In this document: one piece after another, positions 15,945 through 24,488 of the stretch | Numbering within the stretch: position 1 is the first letter of the stretch | Layout: the number at the start of each line of letters is the position of its first letter | Assembly: GCA_031266435.1 (NCBI GenBank) | Contig: JAISAZ010000013.1 | Coordinates: forward strand, 1 to 36,445 | Source of the DNA: Accumulibacter sp. | GTDB taxonomy: Bacteria; Pseudomonadota; Gammaproteobacteria; Burkholderiales; Rhodocyclaceae | Direction of reading: 5' to 3' | DNA length: 36,445 nt | The notes under the pieces: model-generated | What the model was told of the DNA's origin: nothing | Databases searched by the model: none | What the model saw: only the letters and a program-made list of their open reading frames with translations | Translations under genes and position numbers: made by a program

Positions 15945-17036
15945 TCAATCGTTTCGGACGACGATGTTCGGGAATTTGCCGCTCATTTCCTTGCCGAGTT
16001 CGGCGACGCGGACGGCGACACGGCGGGCGATCGCGCGGTAGATTTCGGCGGTGCGCGAGTGGGCGTCTCCGACGACGGTCGGGTTTCCGGCGTCGGTCAT
16101 TTCCCGGATGCCGCGTTCGAGCGGTAGCGCGCCCAAGAAGGCGACGCCGAAGTCGGCGCAGATTTTTTCGGCGCCGCCTTGTCCGAAAATGGCTTCTTCG
16201 TGCCCGCATTCGGGGCAGATGTGCAGACCCATGTTTTCAACGACGCCGAGGATCGGGACGCCGACTTTTTCGAACATTTTGAGTCCTTTGCGCGCGTCGA
16301 TGAGCGCGATGTCTTGCGGCGTCGTGACGATGAGCGCGCCGGTGACGGGGGCTTTTTGCGCGAGCGTCAGTTGCGCGTCGCCCGTTCCGGGCGGCATGTC
16401 GACGACGAGGTAGTCGAGCGCGTTCCAGTGGCTTTGGGTCAGGAGTTGTTCGAGGACTTGCGCGACCATCGGGCCGCGCCAGATCATCGGCGAGTCGGCG
16501 TCGACGAGAAAGCCGACCGAGAGCGCCTGGATGCCGTAGGCTCGCACCGGGACGAAGGTTTTTCCGTCGGGCGAGGCGGGTTGGGCGTCGGGGACGCCGA
16601 GCATCCGGGGGATCGAGGGGCCGTAGAGGTCGGCGTCGAGGAGGCCGACCGCCGCGCCTTCTTGGGCGAGCGCGAGCGCGAGGTTGACGGCGGTCGTGCT
16701 TTTGCCGACGCCGCCTTTGCCCGAGGCGACGGCGATGATGTTTTTGACGCCTGCCAGAAGTTTCCGACCGCGCGGGACGGCGTGGGCGATGATTTTCGAG
16801 GTGACGATCACTTCGGCGTCTTCGACGCCGAGGCTTGTGCGGAGAAGCGCGGTGATTTCTTCGCGGATCGCGTCGATCCGGGTTTTTGCCGGGTAGCCGA
16901 GTTCGATTTCGACGCGGACTTTCCCGCCGTCGATGCGAATCGTGTCCTCGGAGCGCGCGCAGGTGTAGGGCTTTTGCGTCGCCGGGTCGATGAGGGTATC
17001 GAGCGCCGCCCGAATGTCCTTGGGTGTCATTGCCAT
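15945..17036 (-). CDS. apbC: Mrp/ApbC iron-sulfur cluster carrier ATPase
   Basis: A 363-residue P-loop protein of the Mrp/NBP35 family that carries and delivers Fe-S clusters in the cytoplasm. An N-terminal MIP18-like domain (about 1-95) comes before the deviant Walker A motif GKGGVGKST (106-114). The family signatures GLLDADLYGPSIPRMLG and VVDMPPGTGDAQLT follow. The cluster-bridging cysteines are C274 and C277 in ICPEC. Length is standard. AAGGA stands 9 bases before the ATG at 17036. The gene is divergent from metG, with 105 bases between starts, the same arrangement as in many proteobacteria. An alternative start at the next ATG (17030) would change only two residues. Confidence 0.95.
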   Translation of the reverse strand: MAMTPKDIRAALDTLIDPATQKPYTCARSEDTIRIDGGKVRVEIELGYPAKTRIDAIREEITALLRTSLGVEDAEVIVTSKIIAHAVPRGRKLLAGVKNIIAVASGKGGVGKSTTAVNLALALAQEGAAVGLLDADLYGPSIPRMLGVPDAQPASPDGKTFVPVRAYGIQALSVGFLVDADSPMIWRGPMVAQVLEQLLTQSHWNALDYLVVDMPPGTGDAQLTLAQKAPVTGALIVTTPQDIALIDARKGLKMFEKVGVPILGVVENMGLHICPECGHEEAIFGQGGAEKICADFGVAFLGALPLERGIREMTDAGNPTVVGDAHSRTAEIYRAIARRVAVRVAELGKEMSGKFPNIVVRND

Positions 17037-17053
17037 CGTTGTTGTTCCTTTTA

Positions 17054-17115
17054 TTCACGTGAGCGCGTATTTTGCTAGAATACTCGTTTTACCGAAAGCG
17101 CCGCGTTGCGGCGCT
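17054..17115 (+). promoter_or_regulatory. Probable metG promoter with a leader hairpin
   Basis: TTCACG (17054-17059), a 16-base spacer and TAGAAT (17076-17081) form a plausible sigma70 promoter toward metG. A perfect 8-bp hairpin, AGCGCCGC-GTT-GCGGCGCT (17097-17115), would lie in the metG leader. It lacks a T-tract, so it is not a standard terminator. Confidence 0.5.
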
Positions 17116-17141
17116 ATACGTTTTCGATTCCACTTTTCGTC

Positions 17142-19166
17142 ATGACCCGAAAGATTCTCGTCACTTCGGCATTGCCTTACGCCAACGGTGCAATTCACCT
17201 CGGCCACCTCGTCGAGTATATCCAGACCGATATCTGGGTGCGTTTTCAGAAAATGAGCGGGAACGCGTGCTGGTACGTCTGCGCCGACGATACGCACGGG
17301 ACGCCGGTGATGTTGCGCGCCGAGAAGGACGGCTTGACGCCGGAGGCCTTGATCGCTCGCGTGCACGGCGAGCACGCGCGTGACTTTTCGGGGTTTTACG
17401 TCGCGTTCGACAATTTTTACAGCACGCATTCGTCCGAGACGCGCGAGTGCGTCGAGGAAATCTACGCGCGGCTCATGGCTGCAGGCGCGATCGACAAGCG
17501 CGATGTCGAGCAGTATTACGACCCGGTCAAGCGGATGTTTCTTCCCGACCGCTTCATCAAGGGCGAGTGCCCGAAGTGCGGCGCGAAGGATCAGTACGGC
17601 GATAACTGCGAGAGCTGCGGTGCGGCCTATACGCCGAACGAACTGAAGAATCCGTATTCGGCGGTCTCGGGTGCGAGGCCGGAGTTGCGGACTTCGGAGC
17701 ATTATTTCTTCAAGCTCGGCGCGTGTGCGGATTTTCTCAAGGCGTGGACGAGTTCGGCGCCGGAGGGCGCCGGGGGACGCCGTCGCCTTCAGCCGGAGGC
17801 CGCGAACAAGATGCGCGAATGGCTCGATTCTCTGGACGATTGGGACATTTCGCGCGACGCGCCGTACTTCGGTTTCGAGATTCCCGGCGCGCCGGGAAAG
17901 TATTTTTACGTCTGGCTCGACGCGCCGATCGGTTACATGGGGTCGTTCAAGAACCTGTGCGCCCGGGAAGGCATCGATTTCGACGATTACTGGGGGCGGG
18001 ATTCGGACGCCGAGCTTTATCACTTCATCGGCAAGGACATCCTGTATTTTCATGCCTTGTTCTGGCCGGCGGTGCTCGAACGCGCGGGCTTCCGAACGCC
18101 GAGCGGCGTGTGCGCGCACGGGTTTTTGACCGTCGACGGCGCGAAGATGTCGAAATCTCGCGGGACTTTCATCACGGCGGAAAGTTATCTCGCACTCGGT
18201 TTCGACCCCGAATGGTTGCGCTATTACTATGCGGCGAAGCTCAACGCGACGATGGGCGACATCGACCTTTCTCTCGAAGACTTCGTCGCGCGCGTCAATT
18301 CCGACCTGGTCGGCAAGTACGTCAATATTGCGAGCCGTTGCGCGGGTTTCATCGGCAAAAAATTCGGCGGCCGTCTGGCGCGAACCGACGCCGCTTGGTT
18401 GGGCGAATTCAGGGACGCCGCGCCGAGGATCGCGGCGGCTTACGAGCAGCGTGAATTCGGGCGCGCCGTGCGCGAAATCATGGCGCTCGCCGATGCGGCC
18501 AACGTTTTCGTCAACGACCGCAAACCCTGGGAATTGGTCCGGCAGGCGGGGCGCGAAGCCGAGCTTCACGCGGTGTGTTCCGAGGCGATCGAGGCTTTTC
18601 GTCTTTTGACGCTTTATCTGAAGCCCGTGCTGCCGAAGCTTGCCGAGGCGGTCGAGGGCTTCCTTTGCGTCGCGCCACTTTTGTGGAGTGACGCCGAGGC
18701 GCCCTTGCCCGAAGGGCACGCGATCGGCGCGTATTCGCATTTGATGAAGCGCGTCGAATCCGCGCGGATCGACGCGCTCGTCGAGGCGAACAAGGAGTCG
18801 CTCGCGCCGACCGCCGCGCATGTCCAGGTCGGCGAAGAAATTTCGATCGACGACTTCATGAAGGTCGACCTGCGCGTCGCGCGCATCGTCGACGCCGCGC
18901 GCGTCGAGGGCGCGGAAAAGCTCCTCCGCCTCGTCCTCGACGTCGGCGAAGCGAAGCCCCGCCAGGTTTTCGCGGGGATCAAGTCCGCCTACGACCCCGC
19001 GCGGCTCGTCGGGAGGATGACGGCGATGGTCGCCAACCTCGCGCCGCGCAAGATGAAGTTCGGTCTCAGCGAGGGCATGGTTCTCGCGGCGTCCTCGGAG
19101 GAGGGTCCCGGAATTTTCCTGCTGTCCCCTGACGACGGCGCGCTGCCGGGGATGCGGATAAAATAA
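17142..19166 (+). CDS. metG: Methionyl-tRNA synthetase
   Basis: A 674-residue enzyme that attaches methionine to its tRNAs. It begins [16 protein letters not shown] with the HIGH-type motif HLGH at 19-22. The zinc knuckle has Cys 143, 146, 156 and 159, the KMSKS loop is at 335-339, and [11 protein letters not shown] marks the methionine pocket region. The C-terminal residues (about 566-674, starting [17 protein letters not shown]) are the fused EMAPII-like tRNA-binding and dimerisation domain, so this is the long bacterial form. The frame is open upstream to 17106, but the ATG at 17142 gives the conserved N-terminus. Residues around 213-220 contain a small Gly/Arg-rich insert ([10 protein letters not shown]). 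The hyfB-like gene follows 67 bases downstream on the same strand. Confidence 0.97.
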   Translation: MTRKILVTSALPYANGAIHLGHLVEYIQTDIWVRFQKMSGNACWYVCADDTHGTPVMLRAEKDGLTPEALIARVHGEHARDFSGFYVAFDNFYSTHSSETRECVEEIYARLMAAGAIDKRDVEQYYDPVKRMFLPDRFIKGECPKCGAKDQYGDNCESCGAAYTPNELKNPYSAVSGARPELRTSEHYFFKLGACADFLKAWTSSAPEGAGGRRRLQPEAANKMREWLDSLDDWDISRDAPYFGFEIPGAPGKYFYVWLDAPIGYMGSFKNLCAREGIDFDDYWGRDSDAELYHFIGKDILYFHALFWPAVLERAGFRTPSGVCAHGFLTVDGAKMSKSRGTFITAESYLALGFDPEWLRYYYAAKLNATMGDIDLSLEDFVARVNSDLVGKYVNIASRCAGFIGKKFGGRLARTDAAWLGEFRDAAPRIAAAYEQREFGRAVREIMALADAANVFVNDRKPWELVRQAGREAELHAVCSEAIEAFRLLTLYLKPVLPKLAEAVEGFLCVAPLLWSDAEAPLPEGHAIGAYSHLMKRVESARIDALVEANKESLAPTAAHVQVGEEISIDDFMKVDLRVARIVDAARVEGAEKLLRLVLDVGEAKPRQVFAGIKSAYDPARLVGRMTAMVANLAPRKMKFGLSEGMVLAASSEEGPGIFLLSPDDGALPGMRIK

Positions 19167-19233
19167 GATGCGAAACCTCGACAAAAAGTCGCGCGCGCCT
19201 TTGCACGGTCAAAACGAGTAACGAGGCGCGAAA

Positions 19234-21255
19234 ATGTCGATTCTCGACACGATTCTGACGATCGTCATCCCCGGATGGCTGCTGATCGGAATCGTCGGGA
19301 TCTCCTTCCCCTTCCGGTCGCGCCTGATTTACGGCGTACTTTTCCCGCTCGGCGCGCTCCTCGGCGTCGTCCTCGCGCTGTGCGCGCTTTCGGGGATCGT
19401 CGCCGCGCCGCAGACGCGCGTTCTCGCGCTCGGTCTGCCCGACCTTCCCTTTCATTTGCGGCTCGACGCGCTCTCGTCGTTCTTCCTGTTTTTGCTGGGC
19501 GCCGCGTCGACGGGAATATCGATCTACGCGGGGGGTTATTTCCGGCGCGGGAAGGGCGCGATTCCGGGCCTGCTCTGCCTGCTCTACCACATCTTTCTGG
19601 CGAGCATGGTCTGCGTGATGCTGACCGACGACGGCTACGCGTTCATGATCGCGTGGGAAACGATGGCTTTGAGTTCGTTTTTCCTCGTCACGTCGGATCA
19701 CCGCATTCCCGAAATTCGCCGCGCGGGCTTCCTCTACCTCCTCGTCGCGCACATCGGCGCCGTCGGCATCCTGCTGTCCTTCGGACTCATGGCGGGGAAC
19801 GCCGGCGATTACACCTTCGACGCGATGCGCCGCTTCCCCGAAACCGGGATTTGGCCGACGCTCGCCTTTCTGCTCGCGCTCTTCGGCTTCGGCGCGAAGG
19901 CGGGAATCCTGCCGCTGCACGTCTGGCTCCCCGAAGCGCATCCCGCCGCGCCGTCGCCGGTCTCGGCGATGATGAGCGGCGTCATGCTCAAGACGGCGAT
20001 CTACGGCCTTTTGCGCGTCGGCTTCGACCTCCTTCACGCAAAATACTGGTGGTGGGGGCTGCTCCTACTCGTGCTCGGATTCGCGTCGGCGATCTTCGGC
20101 GTCATATTTTCCGCCGTGCAGACCGACATGAAGCGCCTGCTCGCGTACTCGTCGATCGAGAATATCGGGATCATCCTGATCGGGATCGGCCTCGCCCTGG
20201 TCTTCAAGGCCTTCTCGCTGCCGCTCTTCGCCGCGCTCGCGCTGACGGCGGCGCTCTACCACTGCCTGAATCACGCCTACTTCAAGAGTCTGCTCTTTCT
20301 ATGCACCGGAACGGTGCTGCACGCGACCGGTGAGCGCAATCTGGGTAAATTGGGCGGCTTGATCCACAGCATGCCGCGCGTCGCGTGGCTCGCGCTCGTC
20401 GGCGCGCTCGCCGCGGCGGGTTTGCCGCCGCTCAACGGATTCGTCTCCGAGTGGCTGATGCTCCAGGGATTCCTGTTCACTTCGGGCTTGCCGCAAGGCT
20501 ATCTCCACATGCTGTTGCCGGTCGCTGCGGCGGCGTTTACCCTCGTGACCGCGCTTTCGGGATTCGCAATGGTCAAGTTTTTCGGGATCGTCTTTCTCGG
20601 CCAGCCACGCGAAGAAAACCTCCTGCACGCGCACGACGCCGGCCGTCACGAATTTTTCGGCCTCGTGTGGTTCGGGGTCGGCTGCGTGCTGCTCGGACTC
20701 TTTCCGAACCTCGTCGTCGCGCTCATCGACCCGGTGACGCGCCTCCTTCTCGACAACGGTCTGCGCGATGTCGTGACCGAGAACCCCTGGTGGTTGCTCG
20801 CGCCGATCAGCCGTGACCGCGCGAGCTACAGCGCGGCGATCTTCTTCGTTAGCCTCGCGCTCTTCGTCCCGCTGGTTTTCTGGGTCGTCCGCCGCTTTTT
20901 CCACGGCAACCTCGACGTGTATGGGAACGTCAAGTGCGTTCCCGCGTGGGATTGCGGATTCCCGCTCCAGACTTCGCGCATGCAGGATACCGCCGAGGGC
21001 TTCAGCCAGCCGATCCGCCGCGTCTTCGCGTCGTTTTTGCAGCATACCCGCCACCATCCTTCGGCTTTCGACTCGAAGCCCGTTTACCGCAGCGGCGTCG
21101 AAGACCCGTTCTGGAACTGGCTCTACCTGCCGACCGCGCGCCTCGTCGAATACGGTACGCGCGTCGTCGCCTTCCTGCAGCACGGCCGCATCGCGATCTA
21201 CCTTTTGTACGGCTTCATCACGCTGCTCATCCTCCTTGTCATGACGCATGGGTGA
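19234..21255 (+). CDS. hyfB: Hydrogenase-4/Ehr complex antiporter-like subunit HyfB
   Basis: A 673-residue, many-spanning inner-membrane protein of the NuoL/M/N-MrpA family, in the HyfB branch. It has the hallmark sequences MIAWETMALSSFFLV (conserved Glu of helix 5), FGAKAGILPLHVWLPEAHPAAPSPVSAMMSG (central Lys helix) and LLAYSSIENIGIILIGIG. These polar residues form the proton or sodium channel in the family. A long C-terminal extension (about 540-673) carries VYGNVKCVPAWDCGF, typical of HyfB/HycC rather than NuoL. It is the first gene of the complex operon, with stop and next start three bases apart. An ACGAGG lies about 12 bases before the ATG. Confidence 0.92.
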   Translation: MSILDTILTIVIPGWLLIGIVGISFPFRSRLIYGVLFPLGALLGVVLALCALSGIVAAPQTRVLALGLPDLPFHLRLDALSSFFLFLLGAASTGISIYAGGYFRRGKGAIPGLLCLLYHIFLASMVCVMLTDDGYAFMIAWETMALSSFFLVTSDHRIPEIRRAGFLYLLVAHIGAVGILLSFGLMAGNAGDYTFDAMRRFPETGIWPTLAFLLALFGFGAKAGILPLHVWLPEAHPAAPSPVSAMMSGVMLKTAIYGLLRVGFDLLHAKYWWWGLLLLVLGFASAIFGVIFSAVQTDMKRLLAYSSIENIGIILIGIGLALVFKAFSLPLFAALALTAALYHCLNHAYFKSLLFLCTGTVLHATGERNLGKLGGLIHSMPRVAWLALVGALAAAGLPPLNGFVSEWLMLQGFLFTSGLPQGYLHMLLPVAAAAFTLVTALSGFAMVKFFGIVFLGQPREENLLHAHDAGRHEFFGLVWFGVGCVLLGLFPNLVVALIDPVTRLLLDNGLRDVVTENPWWLLAPISRDRASYSAAIFFVSLALFVPLVFWVVRRFFHGNLDVYGNVKCVPAWDCGFPLQTSRMQDTAEGFSQPIRRVFASFLQHTRHHPSAFDSKPVYRSGVEDPFWNWLYLPTARLVEYGTRVVAFLQHGRIAIYLLYGFITLLILLVMTHG

Positions 21256-21258
21256 TCG

Positions 21259-22215
21259 ATGAACCTGACGGCATTTCTCATCCAGATATTCACGCTGCTC
21301 CTCGCCGTGCTGCTCGCGCCCGCGCTGACCGGCTGGGTCAACCAGTGCCGCGCGTGGATGCAAAACCGCTCCGCGCCGTCGCTCATCCAGCCGTATTACA
21401 CGCTGCACAAGCTCTTCCACAAGGAAGTCCTGCTCGCGCACAACGCGTCATCGCTCTTCCGCGCCGCGCCCTACATCGTTTTTTCCTGTACGGCGCTCGC
21501 CGCCGCGATCGTCCCGACGCTCTCGACCGACCTCGCGTTTTCGCCGGCCGCCGACGCGATCGCGCTCGTCGGGCTTTTTTCGCTCGCGCGCGTTTTCATG
21601 GCGCTCGCCGGGATGGATGTCGGCACCGCGTTCGGCTCGCTCGGCGCGCGCCGCGAAATGCTGATCGGATTCCTCGCCGAACCGGCGCTCCTGATGGTCT
21701 TTTTTACCGCCTCCTTGATCTCGCAATCGACTTCGCTCTCGACGATCGTCGAAACGCTCGCGCAGCGGGAATTCACGATCTATCCGAGCCTCGTTTTCTC
21801 GTCGATCGCCTTTGCGATGGTCGCGCTCGCCGAAACCGCGCGGATCCCGGTCGATAACCCGACGACGCACCTCGAACTGACGATGATCCACGAGGCGATG
21901 ATCCTCGAATATTCGGGACGCCACTTGGCATTGATCGAGTGGGCGAGTTCGCTGAAGCTCTTCACGTATTTCTGCCTGGGGATCGCGCTGTTTTTCCCAC
22001 TCGGCATCTCGGAGGCCGACGCGCCGCTTCAGATGATCGCGCGCGCCGGCGTCGCGATGGCGGTCAAACTCGCCGTCGGCGGCTTCGTTCTGGCGCTGAT
22101 CGAAACCTTGAGCGCGAAGATGCGGATTTTCCGCGCGCCGGAATTTCTCGGGACGGCGTTCCTGCTCGCCGTGCTCGCGATGCTCGTGCGCCTCTTGCTG
22201 GAGACCGGGCCGTGA
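21259..22215 (+). CDS. hyfC: Hydrogenase-4/Ehr complex NuoH-like subunit HyfC
   Basis: A 318-residue membrane protein of the NuoH/HycD/HyfC family with about eight membrane segments. The family signatures are present: RSAPSLIQPYYTLHKLFHKE near residues 36-55, FGSLGARREMLIGFLAEPALL, and the acidic loop LAETARIPVDNPTTHLELTMIHEAMILEYSG (about 192-222), which contacts the hydrophilic arm in related complexes. It anchors the soluble HyfG/HyfI module to the membrane and couples redox change to ion movement in known relatives. Its stop overlaps the GTG start of hyfE. Confidence 0.93.
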   Translation: MNLTAFLIQIFTLLLAVLLAPALTGWVNQCRAWMQNRSAPSLIQPYYTLHKLFHKEVLLAHNASSLFRAAPYIVFSCTALAAAIVPTLSTDLAFSPAADAIALVGLFSLARVFMALAGMDVGTAFGSLGARREMLIGFLAEPALLMVFFTASLISQSTSLSTIVETLAQREFTIYPSLVFSSIAFAMVALAETARIPVDNPTTHLELTMIHEAMILEYSGRHLALIEWASSLKLFTYFCLGIALFFPLGISEADAPLQMIARAGVAMAVKLAVGGFVLALIETLSAKMRIFRAPEFLGTAFLLAVLAMLVRLLLETGP

Positions 22216-22892
22216 TCGACTTCCTCGCGCGCGTCCTGCCCGAAGCCGGGCAGATCATCAACCTCTGCGCGGCGCTGATGCTCCTCCTCGGCTTTTCGAT
22301 GCTCGCGCAGCGCCGCATCCTGACCCTGATCAACCTGTTTCTCTTGCAGGGAATCGCGCTTTTCGTCTCGATTCTCGTCGTCGCCGTCTCGACGAAGCAG
22401 AGCCATTTATTGTGGTCGGCGATGATCACGCTCGCGCTGAAAGTCGTCGCGCTGCCGTGGGTGCTGCACCGCCTGATCCGCCGGCTTTCGGTCAAGTGGG
22501 ACGTCGAAACACTCCTCAACATCCCGACGACGATGCTCGTCGGGATCGGGCTCGTGATCGTCGCGTTCAACGTCGCGACGCCGATCTCGGAGCTTTCGGG
22601 AACCGTTTTGCGCTCGACGATCGGGATCGCGCTCGCGTGCGTCCTCCTTTCCTTCCTGATGATGATCACGCGCAGCAAGGCGGTTCCGCAGGTGATCGCG
22701 TTTCTTGCGATGGAAAACGGCCTGTTTTTCGCGGCGACGAGCGCGACCTACGGGATGCCGATGGTCGTCGAACTCGGCATCGCGCTCGACGTGATGGTCG
22801 GGATGGTCATCTTCGGCGTCTTTTTCTTCCAGATCCGCCAGCAGTTCGACAGCCTCGACATCCGGCAGATGGAAAAGGCGAGAGAAGAATGA
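22212..22892 (+). CDS. hyfE: Hydrogenase-4/Ehr complex subunit HyfE
   Basis: A 226-residue membrane protein from a GTG that overlaps the hyfC stop by four bases. The sequence matches HyfE: QIINLCAALMLLLGFSMLAQRRI near the N-terminus, LKVVALPWVLHRLIRRL, and the NuoK-like C-terminal part QVIAFLAMENGLFFAATSATYGMPMVVELGIALDVMVGM with the conserved Glu of ENG and ELG. It has about seven membrane spans. The C-terminus, ending DIRQMEKAREE, appears complete. The next complex gene, hyfF, is displaced by 1.6 kb by the restriction-modification pair. Confidence 0.92.
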   Translation: MIDFLARVLPEAGQIINLCAALMLLLGFSMLAQRRILTLINLFLLQGIALFVSILVVAVSTKQSHLLWSAMITLALKVVALPWVLHRLIRRLSVKWDVETLLNIPTTMLVGIGLVIVAFNVATPISELSGTVLRSTIGIALACVLLSFLMMITRSKAVPQVIAFLAMENGLFFAATSATYGMPMVVELGIALDVMVGMVIFGVFFFQIRQQFDSLDIRQMEKAREE

Positions 22893-22895
22893 ATT

Positions 22896-22935
22896 GCATG
22901 AAAAGACGGCGAGCGAAAAGTGAAATGACGCCGGC
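22896..22935 (+). repeat. Left imperfect inverted repeat of the R-M cassette
   Basis: Ordered blocks GCATG (22896), GGCGAG (22908), GAAAA, GAAATGAC (22922-22929) and CCGGC (22931-22935). They recur in the same order on the opposite strand at 24428-24475. The blocks match well, but the spacings between them differ, so this is a degenerate pair. Confidence 0.45.
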
Positions 22936-22982
22936 ACGCCTTGGCAGTGCTTTTGACTATCGGCGAAGGGAGGGTGGGGTCC

Positions 22983-23867
22983 ATGGACTTTGAAAACATA
23001 AGGAAAGACCTGACCACAAGTTTGGGTTTGCCGTACCATGAAACTGAAACTTGCATGCTGTTTTGCGGGGACACTCTATCGCTTCAAAAAAAGATTGCTC
23101 CGGAAATTTTCAGTACGATCATAACAAGCCCGCCTTATAATATTGGCAAGGAATATGAAAGTGTAAAACCGCTCAACGATTATATCGACTGGTCTGTCGA
23201 ATGGATTGGCAGAGCAAGCAAACTGTTGCTTGCGAACGGTGCCTTGCTGTTGAATCTGGGTTATATGACTGTCGAAAATCAAGGGCATGCAATTCCCATT
23301 CCTTATTTACTGTGGGATAAAGTGCCGCTGTACCTCAATCAGGAGATCGTCTGGAATTATTCGGCTGGAGTCGCTTGCAAGAATTATTTGAGCCCACGCA
23401 ACGAAAAAGTCTTGTGGTATGTGAAAGACAGCAAAAATTATGTTTTTAACCTGGATGCGATCAGGGACAGGAATGTAAAATATCCCAATTCCAGACGAAA
23501 CGGAAAATCAAGAGTAAATACTTTGGGGAAAAATCCGTCCGATGTTTGGGAAATTGCGAAAGTAACAACAGGTTACAATCGTTCGTCCGTCGAGCGTACT
23601 CCACATCCTTGCCAGTTTCCTTCCGATTTGACAGACAGATTGGTGTTGGCGTTCTCCAACGAAAAAGAGGTGATTTTTGATCCGTTTGTCGGCTCAGGTA
23701 CTACTTTTGAAAGCTGCATGAAAAATAATCGCTTTTGCATTGGCTTTGAAATCAAGCCCGAATATTGCGAAATCGCTAAAAAACGTATTCAACAAGCAGA
23801 ACAGGGCGCTCGGCAAATCCCTTTGTTCTCATGCTCGGACAGGGAGGTGAATTTTGGATCCGTATGA
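22983..23867 (+). CDS. Type II DNA methyltransferase, N4-cytosine or N6-adenine, beta class
   Basis: A 294-residue AdoMet-dependent DNA methyltransferase. The catalytic motif IV TSPPYNIG is at 48-55. The AdoMet-binding motif I, DPFVGSGTT, is near the C-terminus at 233-241, followed by FCIGFEIKPEYCEIAKKRI. Motif IV before motif I is the beta-class order, and SPPY is most frequent in N4-cytosine enzymes. AGGGAGG about 8 bases before the ATG at 22983 fixes this start; the frame could also begin at a TTG at 22941. The stop overlaps the start of the restriction gene by 14 bases. Codon use is visibly AT-richer than in the flanking complex genes, a sign of recent transfer. Together with its partner it protects host sites, probably AGTACT if the ScaI assignment is right. 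Confidence 0.9.
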   Translation: MDFENIRKDLTTSLGLPYHETETCMLFCGDTLSLQKKIAPEIFSTIITSPPYNIGKEYESVKPLNDYIDWSVEWIGRASKLLLANGALLLNLGYMTVENQGHAIPIPYLLWDKVPLYLNQEIVWNYSAGVACKNYLSPRNEKVLWYVKDSKNYVFNLDAIRDRNVKYPNSRRNGKSRVNTLGKNPSDVWEIAKVTTGYNRSSVERTPHPCQFPSDLTDRLVLAFSNEKEVIFDPFVGSGTTFESCMKNNRFCIGFEIKPEYCEIAKKRIQQAEQGARQIPLFSCSDREVNFGSV

Positions 23868-24426
23868 GGGAAAGAGCGTCGAACAATGGCGTGAAATAAC
23901 CGAAAAGCTGGTACAAGAACACCCGCTGACACCGTATATTGTGGAGTTTTGCCTGAAATCCTGGCAAAGCATCTTGCACGGGAAAATTAATACCTATCTC
24001 AATTTGCTGATCAGGGAAATGAGTATTTCACCACAGGCAACGGGCGCGTTGCTTCACGATGTCGTGCCGGAATATATCTCAAGAAATGTTGGTGGATTTC
24101 GCAAGGGAACAGGAAAGGAAAAGGATGTCGTTTGTGAATATGACGATACGCTCTCTTTCGAGTTGAAAACTTCCTCGCGGGGTTCCATATACGGTAACAG
24201 AAGCTACGCAAAATCCGACACGGGAAAAGACAAGTCCGGTTACTATCTGGCTATCAACTTCGAGAAAATATCCGCAAATGATCCTGAAATACTGCTTATT
24301 CAGATGGGTTGGCTGAATCATTCCGACTGGATAGGACAGGAAAGAGAAACAGGTCAACAGGCTGTACTTTCAAAAGACGCCCGTGAAAACAAATTGATTG
24401 TTTTGTACAGAGCCGACAGCCGTTAA
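23854..24426 (+). CDS. Type II restriction endonuclease, ScaI-like
   Basis: A 190-residue protein from a TTG at 23854, with AGGGAGG (23841-23847) well placed before it. The sequence resembles the ScaI family: MDPYEGKSVEQWREITEKLVQEHPL at the start, the charged core EKDVVCEYDDTLSFELKTSS, then IYGNRSYAKS, KSGYYLAINFEKI and the end GWLNHSDWIGQERETGQQAVLS. A PD-(D/E)XK-type active site can be read as D91, E103 and K105. ScaI cuts AGTACT; whether this enzyme shares that site is an inference from memory of the family. The gene overlaps the methyltransferase, as restriction genes often do, and shares its AT-rich composition. It appears intact. Confidence 0.75.
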   Translation: MDPYEGKSVEQWREITEKLVQEHPLTPYIVEFCLKSWQSILHGKINTYLNLLIREMSISPQATGALLHDVVPEYISRNVGGFRKGTGKEKDVVCEYDDTLSFELKTSSRGSIYGNRSYAKSDTGKDKSGYYLAINFEKISANDPEILLIQMGWLNHSDWIGQERETGQQAVLSKDARENKLIVLYRADSR

Positions 24427-24427
24427 C

Positions 24428-24475
24428 GCCGGTAAAATGGTCAATGTCATTTCAATTCAATTTTCCTCGCCATGC
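24428..24475 (-). repeat. Right imperfect inverted repeat of the R-M cassette
   Basis: Read on the minus strand: CATGC/GCATG (24471-24475), GGCGAG (24466-24471), GAAAA, GAAATGAC (24446-24453) and CCGGC (24428-24432). This is the same block order as at 22896-22935. Confidence 0.45.
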
Positions 24476-24488
24476 CTCGTAAAATCCG

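Noticed and set aside
16179..17078. Long plus-strand frame opposite mrp
   Set aside because: Shadow of the GC-rich minus-strand gene; composition is that of an antisense frame.
17055..19184. Long minus-strand frame opposite metG
   Set aside because: Antisense shadow; no family signature, and metG is certain.
19168..19221. 17-codon ORF between metG and hyfB
   Set aside because: No ribosome site or family; probably chance.
22941..22982. Upstream TTG start for the methyltransferase
   Set aside because: AGGGAGG is correctly placed for the ATG at 22983 and not for the TTG.
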